NCBI GenBank assembly: GCA_905221615.1
Contig: CAJNDT010000942.1
Span: 1 to 64,000, forward strand
DNA from: Symbiodinium sp. CCMP2592
Lineage: Eukaryota; Sar; Dinophyceae; Suessiales; Symbiodiniaceae
Reading direction: 5' to 3'
DNA length: 64,000 bases
The position numbers and the translations under genes are program-made. The notes beneath the pieces are model-generated. The model had not been told where the DNA came from. It did no database searches and saw only the letters and a program-made list of their open reading frames with translations. Shown one piece after another: positions 1 to 10,538 of the stretch (the stretch's first letter is position 1; the number at the start of each line of letters is the position of its first letter).

Positions 1-704
1 ATCCTCGAGATTCTCTATGGCTGCCGCAATTGCGAACTTGCTCATCTCTGGATTGGCTAAGATCATGATGTACCTGAGCTGGAAGGCTTCGGGAAAGCAA
101 TGCTACTCAGCGTAAACAAACATCACAATAAGACTGCTGCTGCTAGAGCTGATGACTGCAAGAAAAATAAGAACAGGAATAAGAAAAGGACTAAGACTCA
201 GAATAACAACATGAATACGAATGCGAATCAGAATGAATAAGAAAATCAATAAGAGTAAGAGTAGTAACAGTGGTTAACAATAACAATACGACTTACACTT
301 GTTATTGTGCTGATGTTTATCCTTAGGAATCTTATTCTTGCTTTTTAGTATTATTGGTATTGAGGTGAGGTGAGGTGAGGTAAGGTGAGCATCGACCGAG
401 GCAACGACCAGCAACGAGGTGTAGTAGGTATTGTTATTATTGATATGATTCATGTATTTAGGTATGTCTTGCTTTCGCTACAACAACGATCATAACAAAG
501 CTAACAATAATACTGAGAAGAACGGTAGAAACAGTAGTAACAACAAAAAGAAATAAACACGATGATATTAAGGTCTCGGGTTTAGGGGTTGTCACTCTCT
601 GGGTCCACAGGTTTGCTTAGGTCCTCACCCCACCAACAAGATTTGCCGGAGTGATAGAGTGTCGCGGGTCTGGGCTTGGGGATCCGACTCCACGGTTTAG
701 TTTT
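1..704. other. Gene-free AT-leaning sequence with a GAGGT tandem run
   Basis: No reading frame of useful length or recognisable motif was seen. The first 560 bases are rich in short AAT/AAG-type words, and positions 361-389 hold a short GAGGT tandem run. Nothing here suggests an RNA gene. Confidence 0.6.
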
Positions 705-757
705 GTTTAGGGTTTAGGGTTTAAGGGTTTAGGGTTTAGGGTTTAGGGTTTAGGGTC
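705..757 (+). repeat. TTTAGGG telomere-type tract
   Basis: About six TTTAGGG heptamers in a row, with slips, inside ordinary sequence. It is interstitial because unique sequence lies on both sides. TTTAGGG is the plant-type telomere repeat and is also reported in dinoflagellates. Confidence 0.85.
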
Positions 758-869
758 AAGGATTTCTTGGCCAAGGAACTCCCAGTCGGCATCGACTGCC
801 TGAAGGATGCGGGCCCCTGAGAGTCTTCGTCCCGCGTTGTCCTGGACATGGAGCGTTCTAAAACCAGGC

Positions 870-976
870 CTACTATTTGCTTAAGAACCCCCAAAAAATA
901 AATAATATATTCCTTATGGGGGTAATATAGGGATTATTATTTGTATTTTTTGGGGGGTTTCTTAAGCAAATAGTAG
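870..976. repeat. Hairpin element (family P1), near-perfect inverted repeat
   Basis: Two arms of about 40 bases facing each other: the left begins CTACTATTTGCTTAAG and the right ends with its reverse complement. A 107-bp foldback of MITE size with no coding capacity. Only one copy of this family was seen in the window. Confidence 0.8.
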
Positions 977-1606
977 AGGCAGCACAAGCCCGGAAGTTCA
1001 GAGTTCAGGGTGACTTGAGAAGTGAGCAGTTCTGGACAGCGTGTTCTGGTACTTGGTCCGGCGTGGATGTTGACCTCCCCATGCTGAGTTACGCGGGGGC
1101 CTATAGGCCTTATGTTTAGCGTAAGGTTGCAGGGGCCGATCCATCATGGCTCTGGGTTGCAGGGCCAAGTTGGTGCCAGCAGGTAAGGCAACTTTCCCGG
1201 CAAGCCACAACCTTCAGAATCTTGCTATGTCGATTGCTAGATTATACCAAAGAGTTCCTCTGACTTGCCGGCAGACCTCTCTCGTTTGATCAGGACACAT
1301 GGCGTGCTCTCAAGATTCCTGGGGTTAGGGCTCAAAGGCTTGAGGGTTTGGCTCTTTGCGGGGTTTAGGAAGAAGGTCTGCCAACGGGCGTCAGCACCCT
1401 GGAATATCTTCATGCTCGAGCCACTCGGTTGACGTGGTTCGACTAACATGGGGGCCTCAACAATGGCTGCCCTTTAAGGGTTCTACAACGAAGGCTCAAT
1501 AATCAGGGTTTTTAAAGCTTAGGGTTACTATAGCGGCCTCAATGCTTGTTTAAAAGGTCTTGGGATATCGTATTTAGGGTTTAGGGTTTAGGTAGGGGCC
1601 CCAACA

Positions 1607-1701
1607 AGCACATAAGCACAAATTAGGATAGGGATATCCCATATAAACCCCTTTATAATGGGTAGGGATATCCCATATAAAATGCTTATGCTTATGTGCT
1701 T
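1607..1701. repeat. Hairpin element (family P2)
   Basis: The left end AAGCACATAAGCA is mirrored by the right end. The interior carries a direct repeat of TAGGGATATCCCATATAAA, itself containing the palindrome GGGATATCCC. No coding capacity. Confidence 0.65.
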
Positions 1702-3671
1702 CCTGGGTCTCTAATTAGGGTCAGGCTGCGCAAGACGGTCAACCTCAACTCGCAAACCTCTTACAGAACTACTACAGATCCCTGTAAAGAACACTTGAGA
1801 ACGAACCCGAACTGCTGTTTTTTCCAAAGAAAACCCACGAAGGTCCAGCTGCACCCGGATCATCCAGGGCTCGAGCCCATTTCCTCCAACCTTGTTTAGG
1901 GTGCATGGGGCCATGGGTTTGGGGGTTTAGAGTGCATGGGGCTATGGGCAATCGGGTTTCTCGAGAGCTTAAGGGTTTTATAAGGTAGGCTTGCAGGGCT
2001 TGCACATAGGGCTTGTAGGGTTTGAGGACCATACGGCAGAGAGTTTTGGGCTTGGGGTTTAGGTAGCATGTGAAGGGGCTTGGACAGCAATTTTCCGGAA
2101 TGTTCATGTATTTGCTCTTTGTGTCGTTGGATAACGCACAGGTACTGGTACAGCACAAGTCTTCAGACGGTCAGCAGACAGGGAGAGACAGCATCGCTGA
2201 AGCCGAAACGGTGCGAGCGCCCGCGCCTGAACGAGAAGCCGCACCATCGCCTCCATCACCTGACCCCCCAGCCACTTCGAGTCTTCATCCTACACCGCAT
2301 TTTTTTTCCTTTATGGGCCTTTTTGCGACTGGACGAGTCTCTAGCCAACATAGTTTAGGGTTTAGGGCTCAGGGTTTCTACGTTCAGAACTCTCTGAGAC
2401 ATTGCCGTGGAACAGCAGCAGCGACCGACAACCTTTAGACCGAAACCCTGAAGCCCCAAAGCCCCGAAGCCCAAACCCCTGAAACAGTAAGTCCTAAAAC
2501 CTCGACGTCCCACGGCCAAGAAGATGAAACCTCAATACCGAAACTCTAAACCCCAAACAGCATCAAAAACCCAAAAGCTGAAACCTAAACTGCTTCCGCG
2601 AAGAGGTCCGCTTGCCTGATCCTGGTATTGCAGGTACCGATCGACGTCCAAGACCTCCACTTTGGCATCGTCAACAATGGCCTCAACACTTAGGGTTTAG
2701 GCTTTAAGTGGGGTTTGGGGCTTTAGGGTTCCAGGTTTAAGATTAGGACTTTCGGGCTCTAGGTTTTAAGGCGCAGTGCTTTAGGGCACCAATGCTGTCC
2801 TCGTAGTCGCCAGTGCAGAAGTAGGTCTCGTTGTGAAGGACGCACCGGTTCAGCTGCTCGCACGTCCTCCCCAGCGGCCTGACGCTCCAGCCTTAACGCC
2901 CTTAACTTAAGCGATCAGAAACCATTCCGTGCCATTCACATGACCCAGTTCTAAAAGAGGCACAGGCCTTGGGCATGCCGAGTTGCCTGCACAGGGCCGC
3001 AAGTTTTGGGGGTCGGGTGCGGGCGTTTAGGTGTTTAGGGATTTGGGGGTTTTGGGGATCAGGGCTTGGCTTCGGGGTCGTTTAGGGTTGAGGGTTGAGG
3101 GTTACTGTAGGCTTTCGGGCGTCTGCGAGTTTAGGGTCGAAGTTCCCATAGCTCTGTGGTCGGAGCTGCTGCAAATTGCACTGACGGACACAGGCGCTAG
3201 GCCCGCGAGGCCCGAGCCTGCCCGGGAGATGTCGCAGGCGCAAGTTTCCGGGCAGAAGTGCTCCACGGTCTTGAAGTCCCTGCAGCCGTGGCAAGAATCT
3301 TGGGAGATTTGTCCCTGGCTTTGCAGCTGGCTTCTGCAAAACGACCAGCATCGGGCCAAGCAACTCCGGAAACTGCCAAACAGACACCGACAAGACATTG
3401 GCCACATGCAAGCCCGCGCAACATGGCGCAAGCAGCCACTTAAAAAGCATTCCCGGTTGCCTTACCCTGCTTCAACGGCTCTGGGTCTGTGAAATTTTGC
3501 CTGATACAATGAAACCCCAAACATTACAACCTCAAACCCCGAAGCCCCAGACCCTGAAACCCACAAGCAAAACCAAGCGCAAGCAAAGGAGCCAGTCGAA
3601 GTGCTGACTCCACCCGAAACAACTCCCCCAGGCAACATTCCTCAGCTCCCGGCTTCGGGAGGACACTCTTA

Positions 3672-3783
3672 GAGGCCGAGGGGACTTAGTAAGTAGGTTA
3701 CAAGTAGGGTTATAAGTACCCTAAATGAAGTTACCCCAATTACAACCCTACTTATAACCTACTTACTAAGTCCCCCGGGCCTC
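3672..3783. repeat. Hairpin element (family P3, copy a)
   Basis: Arms beginning GGGGACTTAGTAAGTAGG face each other across about 20 bases. The palindrome extends a little into GC-rich flanks (GAGGCC and GGCCTC). A second copy lies at 10,139-10,258, showing a dispersed family. Confidence 0.85.
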
Positions 3784-3903
3784 CAAGCTCAGAAGCTCGG
3801 GGTTGGTAGGGTTTTGTGGTTTACGAGCTTGGGTGCTGGGGGCCTTGGGCTTCAGGACTCAGGGCCGTGAGTGCTGTGCAGGGTTTTGGGTGCACAGGGA
3901 ACT

Positions 3904-3988
3904 CCAGAAAGTTGGAATATGGCTTCATGGTGGGATACCCTATAATTTACCATAGAAGGATTAGGATAATCATATTCCAACTTTCTGG
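3904..3988. repeat. Hairpin element (family P4, copy a)
   Basis: The ends CCAGAAAGTTGGAATATG and its reverse complement flank an interior with GGATACCCTATAATTTACC. The same ends and interior recur at 9,943-10,027. Confidence 0.85.
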
Positions 3989-4178
3989 CTTTTACCTTAG
4001 GGTGCTGGTCCAAGGTTCATCGCTGTCAGGTTGTCTCCAAAAGCACAGCCGTGGTCCCACATAGCCTGTAACAAGGCAAATTGCATGTAGGCGTCTATGC
4101 GTGCATGTATGTGCGTATGCTCGTAACCTATCAGCTTATACCGTCTCAATGCTCGTGTCTCTAACGCGCTCTCTCCCG

Positions 4179-4180
<2 letters not shown>

Positions 4181-4239
<59 letters not shown>
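4181..4239. repeat. (CT)n(AT)n microsatellite
   Basis: About 40 bases of CT dinucleotides run directly into about 20 bases of AT dinucleotides. Confidence 0.95.
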
Positions 4240-5202
4240 CAAGCTCCATCGCAGACCCCAAACCATGAAAATGCAAAATCCTGAATCACACTGCCTCTTG
4301 GTCCCTTTCAGATGCCTAGAAAGAACGGACACATCCTGAAACCGGGCCTAACCGCAAACTCCAAACCCTAAACCCTCAACCCTCAACTAGAGTGAGCCAC
4401 AGGCGCTTGGGTTCCAAGAGCTCCCCCAGATGGGAGTTAGGATTAGGGGGACCCTTGGGGATAAAGACCCTCTCAATAAGGTCCCTTTTAAGAGAGCCAG
4501 AAGTAGGGTTCAGAAGGGGTCTCTCAAATAGTACTACCTACCAGAGCCCCCGACCCAGATTCGAGCCAGAAACCGGTCGATAAAGCTTCGGCTGTGCGAG
4601 CCACCACACAAGTCTCGGACAAACCAAAAACCCGACACGTGCGCTGGCTCAGTTGAGCAATAGCAAATGCCACAACACAACCGTTAACTCCAAAGACTAA
4701 ACCCGCAACCCTGAACCTCAAACCCTAAGCACTGATGGAACCCTAAAGCGTAGCCTGGGCCAGCAGCAACGCCTCGTTCTTCCCTCGCAGCTCCCCAGGC
4801 AACTGGCCGAACGCCTTCTCGGTTCAGGATTTGGGGTTAAGGGTTTAGGGTTTAGGGTTCAGGATTTGGGGTTCGGGATGGCAGAGCGCACAGCTGTTAA
4901 GGAGGGGCGATTCGCTTAGGGCTTCTGGCGTTTTCGCGCGTTAGTTAGGCTGTCGTTCATGCGGCCCTATCAGGTTTTGTGAAGATTCTATACGGGGTCT
5001 GCTCAAGCAGGAAGTTGTTCAGGGGGGCTGGCGAGGTTAGGATTGAAAATGCGTTTTTTGATTATGGGGCTGAAACCTCAAGGTTTGAGAAAGCCCCAGA
5101 AAGGTTTTCATAAACACATCCTAGACAAGAAACCTTCCTAAGACCTCTTTAAAAAAAGCCTCGGAGGCCCTTCAGAAAGCCCAACGATCCTGAACAAGAG
5201 CC

Positions 5203-5314
5203 ATATATGGGAGTTTCCGAAAATTAGGGATACCTTGCTAGGGGTCCTTATAACAAGGATCCTACTTTTGGGGGTACTATGTTAGGGTCCCCTGTTTTCG
5301 GAAACTCCCATATA
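5203..5314. repeat. Hairpin element (family PAL-1, copy a)
   Basis: Ends TGGGAGTTTCCGAAAA and reverse complement, with interior GGATCCTAC. This is the most complete member of a family of about 110 bp with five copies in the window. Confidence 0.85.
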
Positions 5315-5847
5315 ATGAAAGCTCTAATAGCAAGCCCCTCTGAAGCCGGTGGCCTGGATGGAAGCCACCCAGCTTGCCCAAGCCGGCCTCAGATACAACC
5401 CGCAACCGCTTCTTAGGGCCGCTCGCGTTAGGGCGGCGCGATTTCCGTTTAGGGTTTAGGGTTTAGGCCACCAGGGAGGGCTTAGGGTGTAGGGCCTTAG
5501 GTTTAGGACTTCGGGCTCACGGTTTAAAGCTTCCTCCTCGGTTCTTTGTTTTTGAAGGCACCCTTCCTCCACTTTGCAGGGCTTAGGACCTGGAACTGCT
5601 TCCATATTGGGAAATAGTCCGAAACGATTGTCGAAGCGGGTGGGCCGCCGTGGGATGTCAGCAACGGATGATGGTGTCTGGAGTTTCGGACAGTTTAGGG
5701 TTTCAGGCTTTCGGGTTTAGGAAGTTTGCGGAACAGCCATACCATGCTTCAGAAGCAATGAAGTCGGACTCTTGATCTTGAGACTATGCGGTCGGCATCC
5801 TCTGAAGCCATTGCTCAAAAAGCAAACCCGAAATTACCACTACCACT

Positions 5848-5948
5848 CCCGTTTCCGAAAATAGGGGACCCTAATATCGAACCCCAAATAGTAGGATCCT
5901 TAGTATAAGGACCCCCCAAGATAAGGTACCCCTAATTTTCGGAAACTC
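5848..5948. repeat. Hairpin element (family PAL-1, copy b)
   Basis: GTTTCCGAAAATAGGGGACC at the left, TTTTCGGAAACTC at the right, and GTAGGATCCTTA in the middle. Same family as 5,203-5,314. Confidence 0.8.
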
Positions 5949-7447
5949 TAAACCCCTATAGAGCCCCTTAAAGGAACCCTTATAGTACCCTTATGGTAAC
6001 CCTTTAAAGGACCCCCAAATAAGGTACCCCCTATTTTCTGGGCCAGAAGCTCTTGCCGGAGTTCTTCAGCTTCAGGCTCAACGCACGTCCGGGCTGCGAG
6101 AATCTCCTGGTTCTTTCTTTTTTTTTTAAAGTTGATGTGCCCTTCTTTCTGCAAAGCGGCGCTGGCCATGGTTCTTTCAGGGAAGGAGGGATTTTTTCGG
6201 GTTTTTAGGGGTCAGGGGTTCGGGGTTTAGAGTTTAAGAGTTTAGGGGCTCGGGTTGCATGTGAGGGATGGGAAGTTGCTGGTAGGCCTAAGTTTCGGGT
6301 TTAGGAACCTCCGAGCTCCCAACAAGATTGTGTCGGAAGAGGTGGCAACCTCGCAGCCGAAAACCCTGAAGCCCCAAAGCCCCGAATTACTGTAGAAGCC
6401 TAGATAACTACCAATGCTCTTCCTTAGGGCTCCGCATTAGACTTGTACTAGACCATACCCCAAAGCTCTATTCTAACTCTGAGGGCCCCCACCTAAACCC
6501 TAAACCCTGGACCTTAAATCCTAAACCCTAAACCCCAAACCCTAAACCCACGTTAAGCACAGCGCACAGGGCTCTCCTGAAACTCCGACTTCCGCCAGCA
6601 GGGCCGACCAGGTCCCACGGGACAGCCCTGGGCCCCGAAGGAGGCGCTCTCTGCTTGGAGGCTAGGGTTCAAGGTTTTTTTTGAACTCCTTTTCTGTGGT
6701 GCCCGGGAGTCTAGGGTGTAGGGTTTAGGGTTTAGGAGGTTGATGTTTATGGGTTGCGGTTTAGGTTCAGGGTTTTCAGGCTTAGGGTTTAGGGTCTCAG
6801 GTTTAGGGTTTAGAGTTACAGGTAAGGTAGCTATATTCAGAAGTGGGTTCGAGCTACACGGGCTACCGAAAGGAACACTATCAAAACTGTAAGGGTACTT
6901 CGCTGTATCTCTAGGACAAGATCCAGATCAGGGCTTATTTAGGATTCATTGCTGCTGATCTTCTGGTTTAGGCAGAGCGACGCTCTGAAAAGAAAGGTTA
7001 CTCCACCGAGTTTAAGATATAATTTCCTTGGGCGCTCAAAGGAGCAAGGAGAAGAAACTAGTTTGAAAAGCCTCGTCCCTCAACCGAACCCTAAAATCCT
7101 AAACCCCTAAAGCCTGAACCCTAATCATCATGGCCTCCACGTTGCTCAACTTGCCAGCTGGGTCCCAACATTCGCAGGTGTCCTTACGATCACCGAGTCT
7201 CCAAGCCCTCTTATTTGGGGAAGATACGTTAATTCTTGTGATTGTGTATTGCCTTGCTACATATTGGATAATATATTGTGTCACAGATTGCTATATGTAT
7301 AACTACAAGATACTATGTCTAGCTTACTGTGATTTAGCACCTTGTTGAGAGAAGCGGGCTCTGAAGTCCACATACGGGTTTGGGTTTCTTGTTTCTTGCG
7401 AGGCATAGGGTGGTGGGGCTTCATGCGTTTGTTGAGCTCTATGGCCT

Positions 7448-7477
7448 AATGTAGGAACCTGATTAAGATTTAGGGGT
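7448..7477. repeat. Half copy of hairpin family P6
   Basis: The words TAATGTAGGAACCTGATTAAG match the arm of the full P6 hairpin at 9,319-9,431. The second arm is missing here. Confidence 0.6.
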
Positions 7478-7591
7478 TTAGGGTTTAGGGCTCCTGCCCG
7501 GCAGTGGATTCACGGGTGTTGGGCTTCTGAAATGGTTCCTTTCTGTACAGTCAACGAGGGCTTGGCGTTGGGTGAGCCTTTCTTCAAGATT

Positions 7592-7696
7592 TGGAGGTTT
7601 CCGAAAATAGACGGACCCTAACATAATACCCAAATAATAGGATCCTTATAGACAAGGACACCAAAATAAGGTACCCCTAGTTTCGGAAACTCCCAG
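7592..7696. repeat. Hairpin element (family PAL-1, copy c)
   Basis: GGTTTCCGAAAATAG at the left and TTTCGGAAACTCCC at the right around TAGGATCCTTATA. Same family as 5,203-5,314. Confidence 0.8.
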
Positions 7697-7764
7697 ATCT
7701 ATGATTCATGGTGGTACGGCCCAGAGGCTGATGGGAGTTCAGGTTCCGGGCCTCAGGCTCCTGG

Positions 7765-7879
7765 GGTTCCCAGAGACTCCAATATCCCTTAATTAAGGAG
7801 TATACCTTCAGTTATAGTAGGATCCCTACTATGATTTAAGGTATATTGCGTAATTAAGGGATATTGGAGTCTCTGGGTT
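7765..7879. repeat. Hairpin element (family P5, copy a)
   Basis: Arms begin CCCAGAGACTCCAATATCCC and contain the palindrome CTTAATTAAG. A related copy lies at 16,050-16,160. Confidence 0.85.
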
Positions 7880-9318
7880 CACTGTCAGTCCTAGAATATG
7901 AAACAAGACCTCTTCCTGAGGTTGTTTGGCCCCAACTACAATCATGACAACCCTCCGGCGTAGCATACCTAGGAAGTCTCCGGATGCATGCAGATGCAAT
8001 GGACGTATCGTAGGCCGAACTCCGAAATGTCTATGTTGTAGCGGCTCTGCAATGCAGACAGCGAAGAGAAGCAGAAGGAAACCAACAAAAGCACGTTTAT
8101 TTGTGGTCCGCTTCGCAAGCTTTCATCAACTTCAGACCAAACCCCTAAACCCCTAAACCCCCAACCCCCAACCCCCAAACCCTAAACCCTACGCTCGAAG
8201 CTCCAAAGCGCAAGCTTTTTTGCGGCTCAGGGTCCGGGCAGAGCATGCGAGCCGTGTAGCCTTTTCCACCATCGTGGCCGAAGCCGGGCATCCTCGTCAC
8301 GGAAGTGCCTTGGCAAGAGCCAGGGCTTGGGGATGATCTAAAGGGTCCTTTCAAGGGTTCAAGGCCTTGAGGTTTCGAATTTAAGCTTAGGGTGTAATTA
8401 GAGGACTTTAGGGTTTAATGCAGGATAGGGCTTAGGTGCTGCAAAGATGTGCTCTGAGGGCTGACATTTCCGGCCGAGTCGCAGTACGGCCTGGCATCCG
8501 CACAGCCCGCGATGCTCTCATTCCCGATGACCTCCCGCAAGTAGTTCAGCATGGGCTCCTTTCGCGACCCAACGAAGGGCTCCTTTAAGGGTTCCTTTAC
8601 GGACTCCCGGAAGGGCTCCCCTAGAGGCCCAAAATGGCCCAAACAAGGAAGCAGCAAGAAGACCGAACTGAAGCAGCCCAGCGAGCCGAAACCCGGAACT
8701 CGGAATCCGACACCCTGAACCCTAATCCCGGAACCCTCAAATCCCGAGCCAGAAGTACTTTCGTATGCTTCCTGCTGAAGCTCGCCGACCTAAAGCTGGA
8801 TCGGAGGAACCCGAACCCAGAGACGCCAAAATTTTCTCAATTAAGGAATATGCCTTAAGTCTTTTGCAAGATCCCTAGTTTGAGTTCAGGTATATTCTAA
8901 CCAGTGATTTTGGGGGGTCCCTTGGCTCTTTAGCTCCTTATCTAGTAGGGATTATCATCATCCCTGGCTTCTTAGCTCCCCCAATATCATTGCCTAGTAT
9001 TCCCTAGTTAAGGAAACTTGGAGTGTCTCGGAAGCCTGATCGGACGAACCCGGATGGAGAGCTCAGAACGGCTCGAAGTCTGCAGCTTTTGGGGTGAGAA
9101 ACATTACAGGTTTAGGGTTTAGTGTTTAGGGCTTAAGGTTTAGGGTTTAGGGATTAAGGTTTAGGGTTTAGGGTCAGGACAAACCGAATACTTGTAGCAG
9201 GATCGTTAATATAAGAACATCGAAACAGGCTACACCTCATGTTCAGAACCCCCCCCCCCTTAGAAACAGTGCGCTGTGACTCCAAACCCCTAGGCCCGAT
9301 ACCCTGCACCCTGAACCC

Positions 9319-9431
9319 TAATGTAGGAACCTGATTAAGAAACCTTGGGCTTTTGGTAGGGTTCCTCATATGACTCGTACAATTTTGGGGGTTATAGGCC
9401 AAGGGTTTCTTAATCAGGTTCCTACATTATT
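9319..9431. repeat. Hairpin element (family P6)
   Basis: Arms of about 40 bases start TAATGTAGGAACCTGATTAA and mirror each other almost perfectly. Confidence 0.85.
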
Positions 9432-9810
9432 ATGAAGAGTATTCCTTGGGGTTCCTTACTATAACCATACTATACAGTTTGGGACCCTAAACCCGAACCT
9501 TAAGCCCTGTCACTCCTGGTCGCCGATGTCTGTACACTGAGGATTGAAGAAGTCTACAGTCTCCTCCAGCGATAGGATGGCTGAGTCGGAGAGGTCGCGC
9601 CTCTGAGACATCCGTGATTCGGGACTAAAGGGTTGAAACTAGGAGCTTTGGGAATCTGGGCTTCGAGGACTTAGGGGTGTAGGAGTTTAGGGTTTAGGGG
9701 GCAGATCAGGCGACGTAGGAAGCAATATTGACCCTAAACCCTAAACCCCTAAGCCTTAACCTACAGCTGCAGTTGCTAATTTTCGTCGGTAACTTGGAGC
9801 TCTAGCTGTA

Positions 9811-9911
9811 CCTCTAGTCTCCATTGTAGTTCCGTTTTTGGTTTTACCAATTTTATACTAAGGATCCTAAAAGGTAACCCCAAAAAAAGGAACTACAATG
9901 GAGACTGGAGG
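9811..9911. repeat. Hairpin element (family P7)
   Basis: CCTCTAGTCTCCATTGTAGT at the left is mirrored by the right arm ending GGAGACTGGAGG. It ends about 30 bases before the P4 copy at 9,943. Confidence 0.8.
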
Positions 9912-9942
9912 TTCGTAGAAGGATATTAACTTAAAGGGAACT

Positions 9943-10027
9943 CTAGAAAGTTGGAATATCTTTTCAGGGTAGGATACCCTATAATTTACCATAAAGGGTT
10001 TAGGATAATCATATTCCAACTTTCTGG
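9943..10027. repeat. Hairpin element (family P4, copy b)
   Basis: Same ends and interior as 3,904-3,988, with a few substitutions, including one in the terminal CCAGAAAG word. Confidence 0.85.
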
Positions 10028-10138
10028 CTTTTACGTTACGGGATTGACGGCATCCAGAGAGTCGCAAATCCAGCAACGCAACGCAAGGTGCACAACGCAA
10101 ACCAGGAGCCAACGGGGAAGTCGCTCAGTCACCACCTG

Positions 10139-10258
10139 CTTGGAAGGGCAGGGGACTTAGTAAATAGGTTATAAGTAGGGTTATAATTAGGGTAACTCCA
10201 TTTAAGGTACTTATAACCCTACTTAAAACCTACTTACTAAGTCCCCTGCCCCTCCAAG
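10139..10258. repeat. Hairpin element (family P3, copy b)
   Basis: GGGGACTTAGTAAATAGG at the left is mirrored at the right. The palindrome extends outward through GGGCA and TTGGA, so the true ends are longer than the core shared with 3,672-3,783. Confidence 0.85.
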
Positions 10259-10412
10259 TAGACCCTAAACCCTAAACCCCATAGATCCCTTTAAGGAACC
10301 CTATAGATCCCTTTAAGGATCCCTTTGAGGAAGGGAGTGGCAGGTTTCGGCCACTGCAAGCACTTCCCATGTCAGCTTGCCCTAGGAGTTGAGATGTGAA
10401 GGCCCGAGCTCT

Positions 10413-10538
10413 GGGTTTAGGGTTTAGGGTTTAGGGGTTTAGGGTTTAGGGTTTAGGGTTTAGGGTTTAGGGTTTAGGGTTTAGGGGTTTAGGGTTTAGG
10501 GTTTAGGGGTTTAGGGTTTAGGGTTTAGGGTTTAGGGA
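10413..10538 (+). repeat. Longest TTTAGGG array in the window
   Basis: About seventeen TTTAGGG units with a few 8-base slips (TTTAGGGG). Non-telomeric sequence lies on both sides, so this is an interstitial array, not a chromosome end. Confidence 0.95.

Larger units (their letters stand above)
1702..10412. other. Gene-poor block with degenerate CCCTAAA/TTTAGGG words and hairpin elements
   Basis: No protein family could be recognised on either strand. Open frames here are short and often fall across hairpins. The sequence is peppered with single or few-copy TTTAGGG or CCCTAAA words in both orientations, and with hairpin elements listed separately. CCTTTAAGG-type words cluster near 5,965-6,045, 8,530-8,640 and 10,285-10,325. 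A degraded hairpin related to family P5 may span 8,833-9,030. Confidence 0.6.

Noticed and set aside
4392-4721. A tRNA-like segment near CGATTCGAGCC-type words
   Set aside because: No cloverleaf with matching acceptor and anticodon stems could be drawn by eye.
10413-10538. A chromosome end
   Set aside because: Non-telomeric sequence continues on both sides and the array is short.
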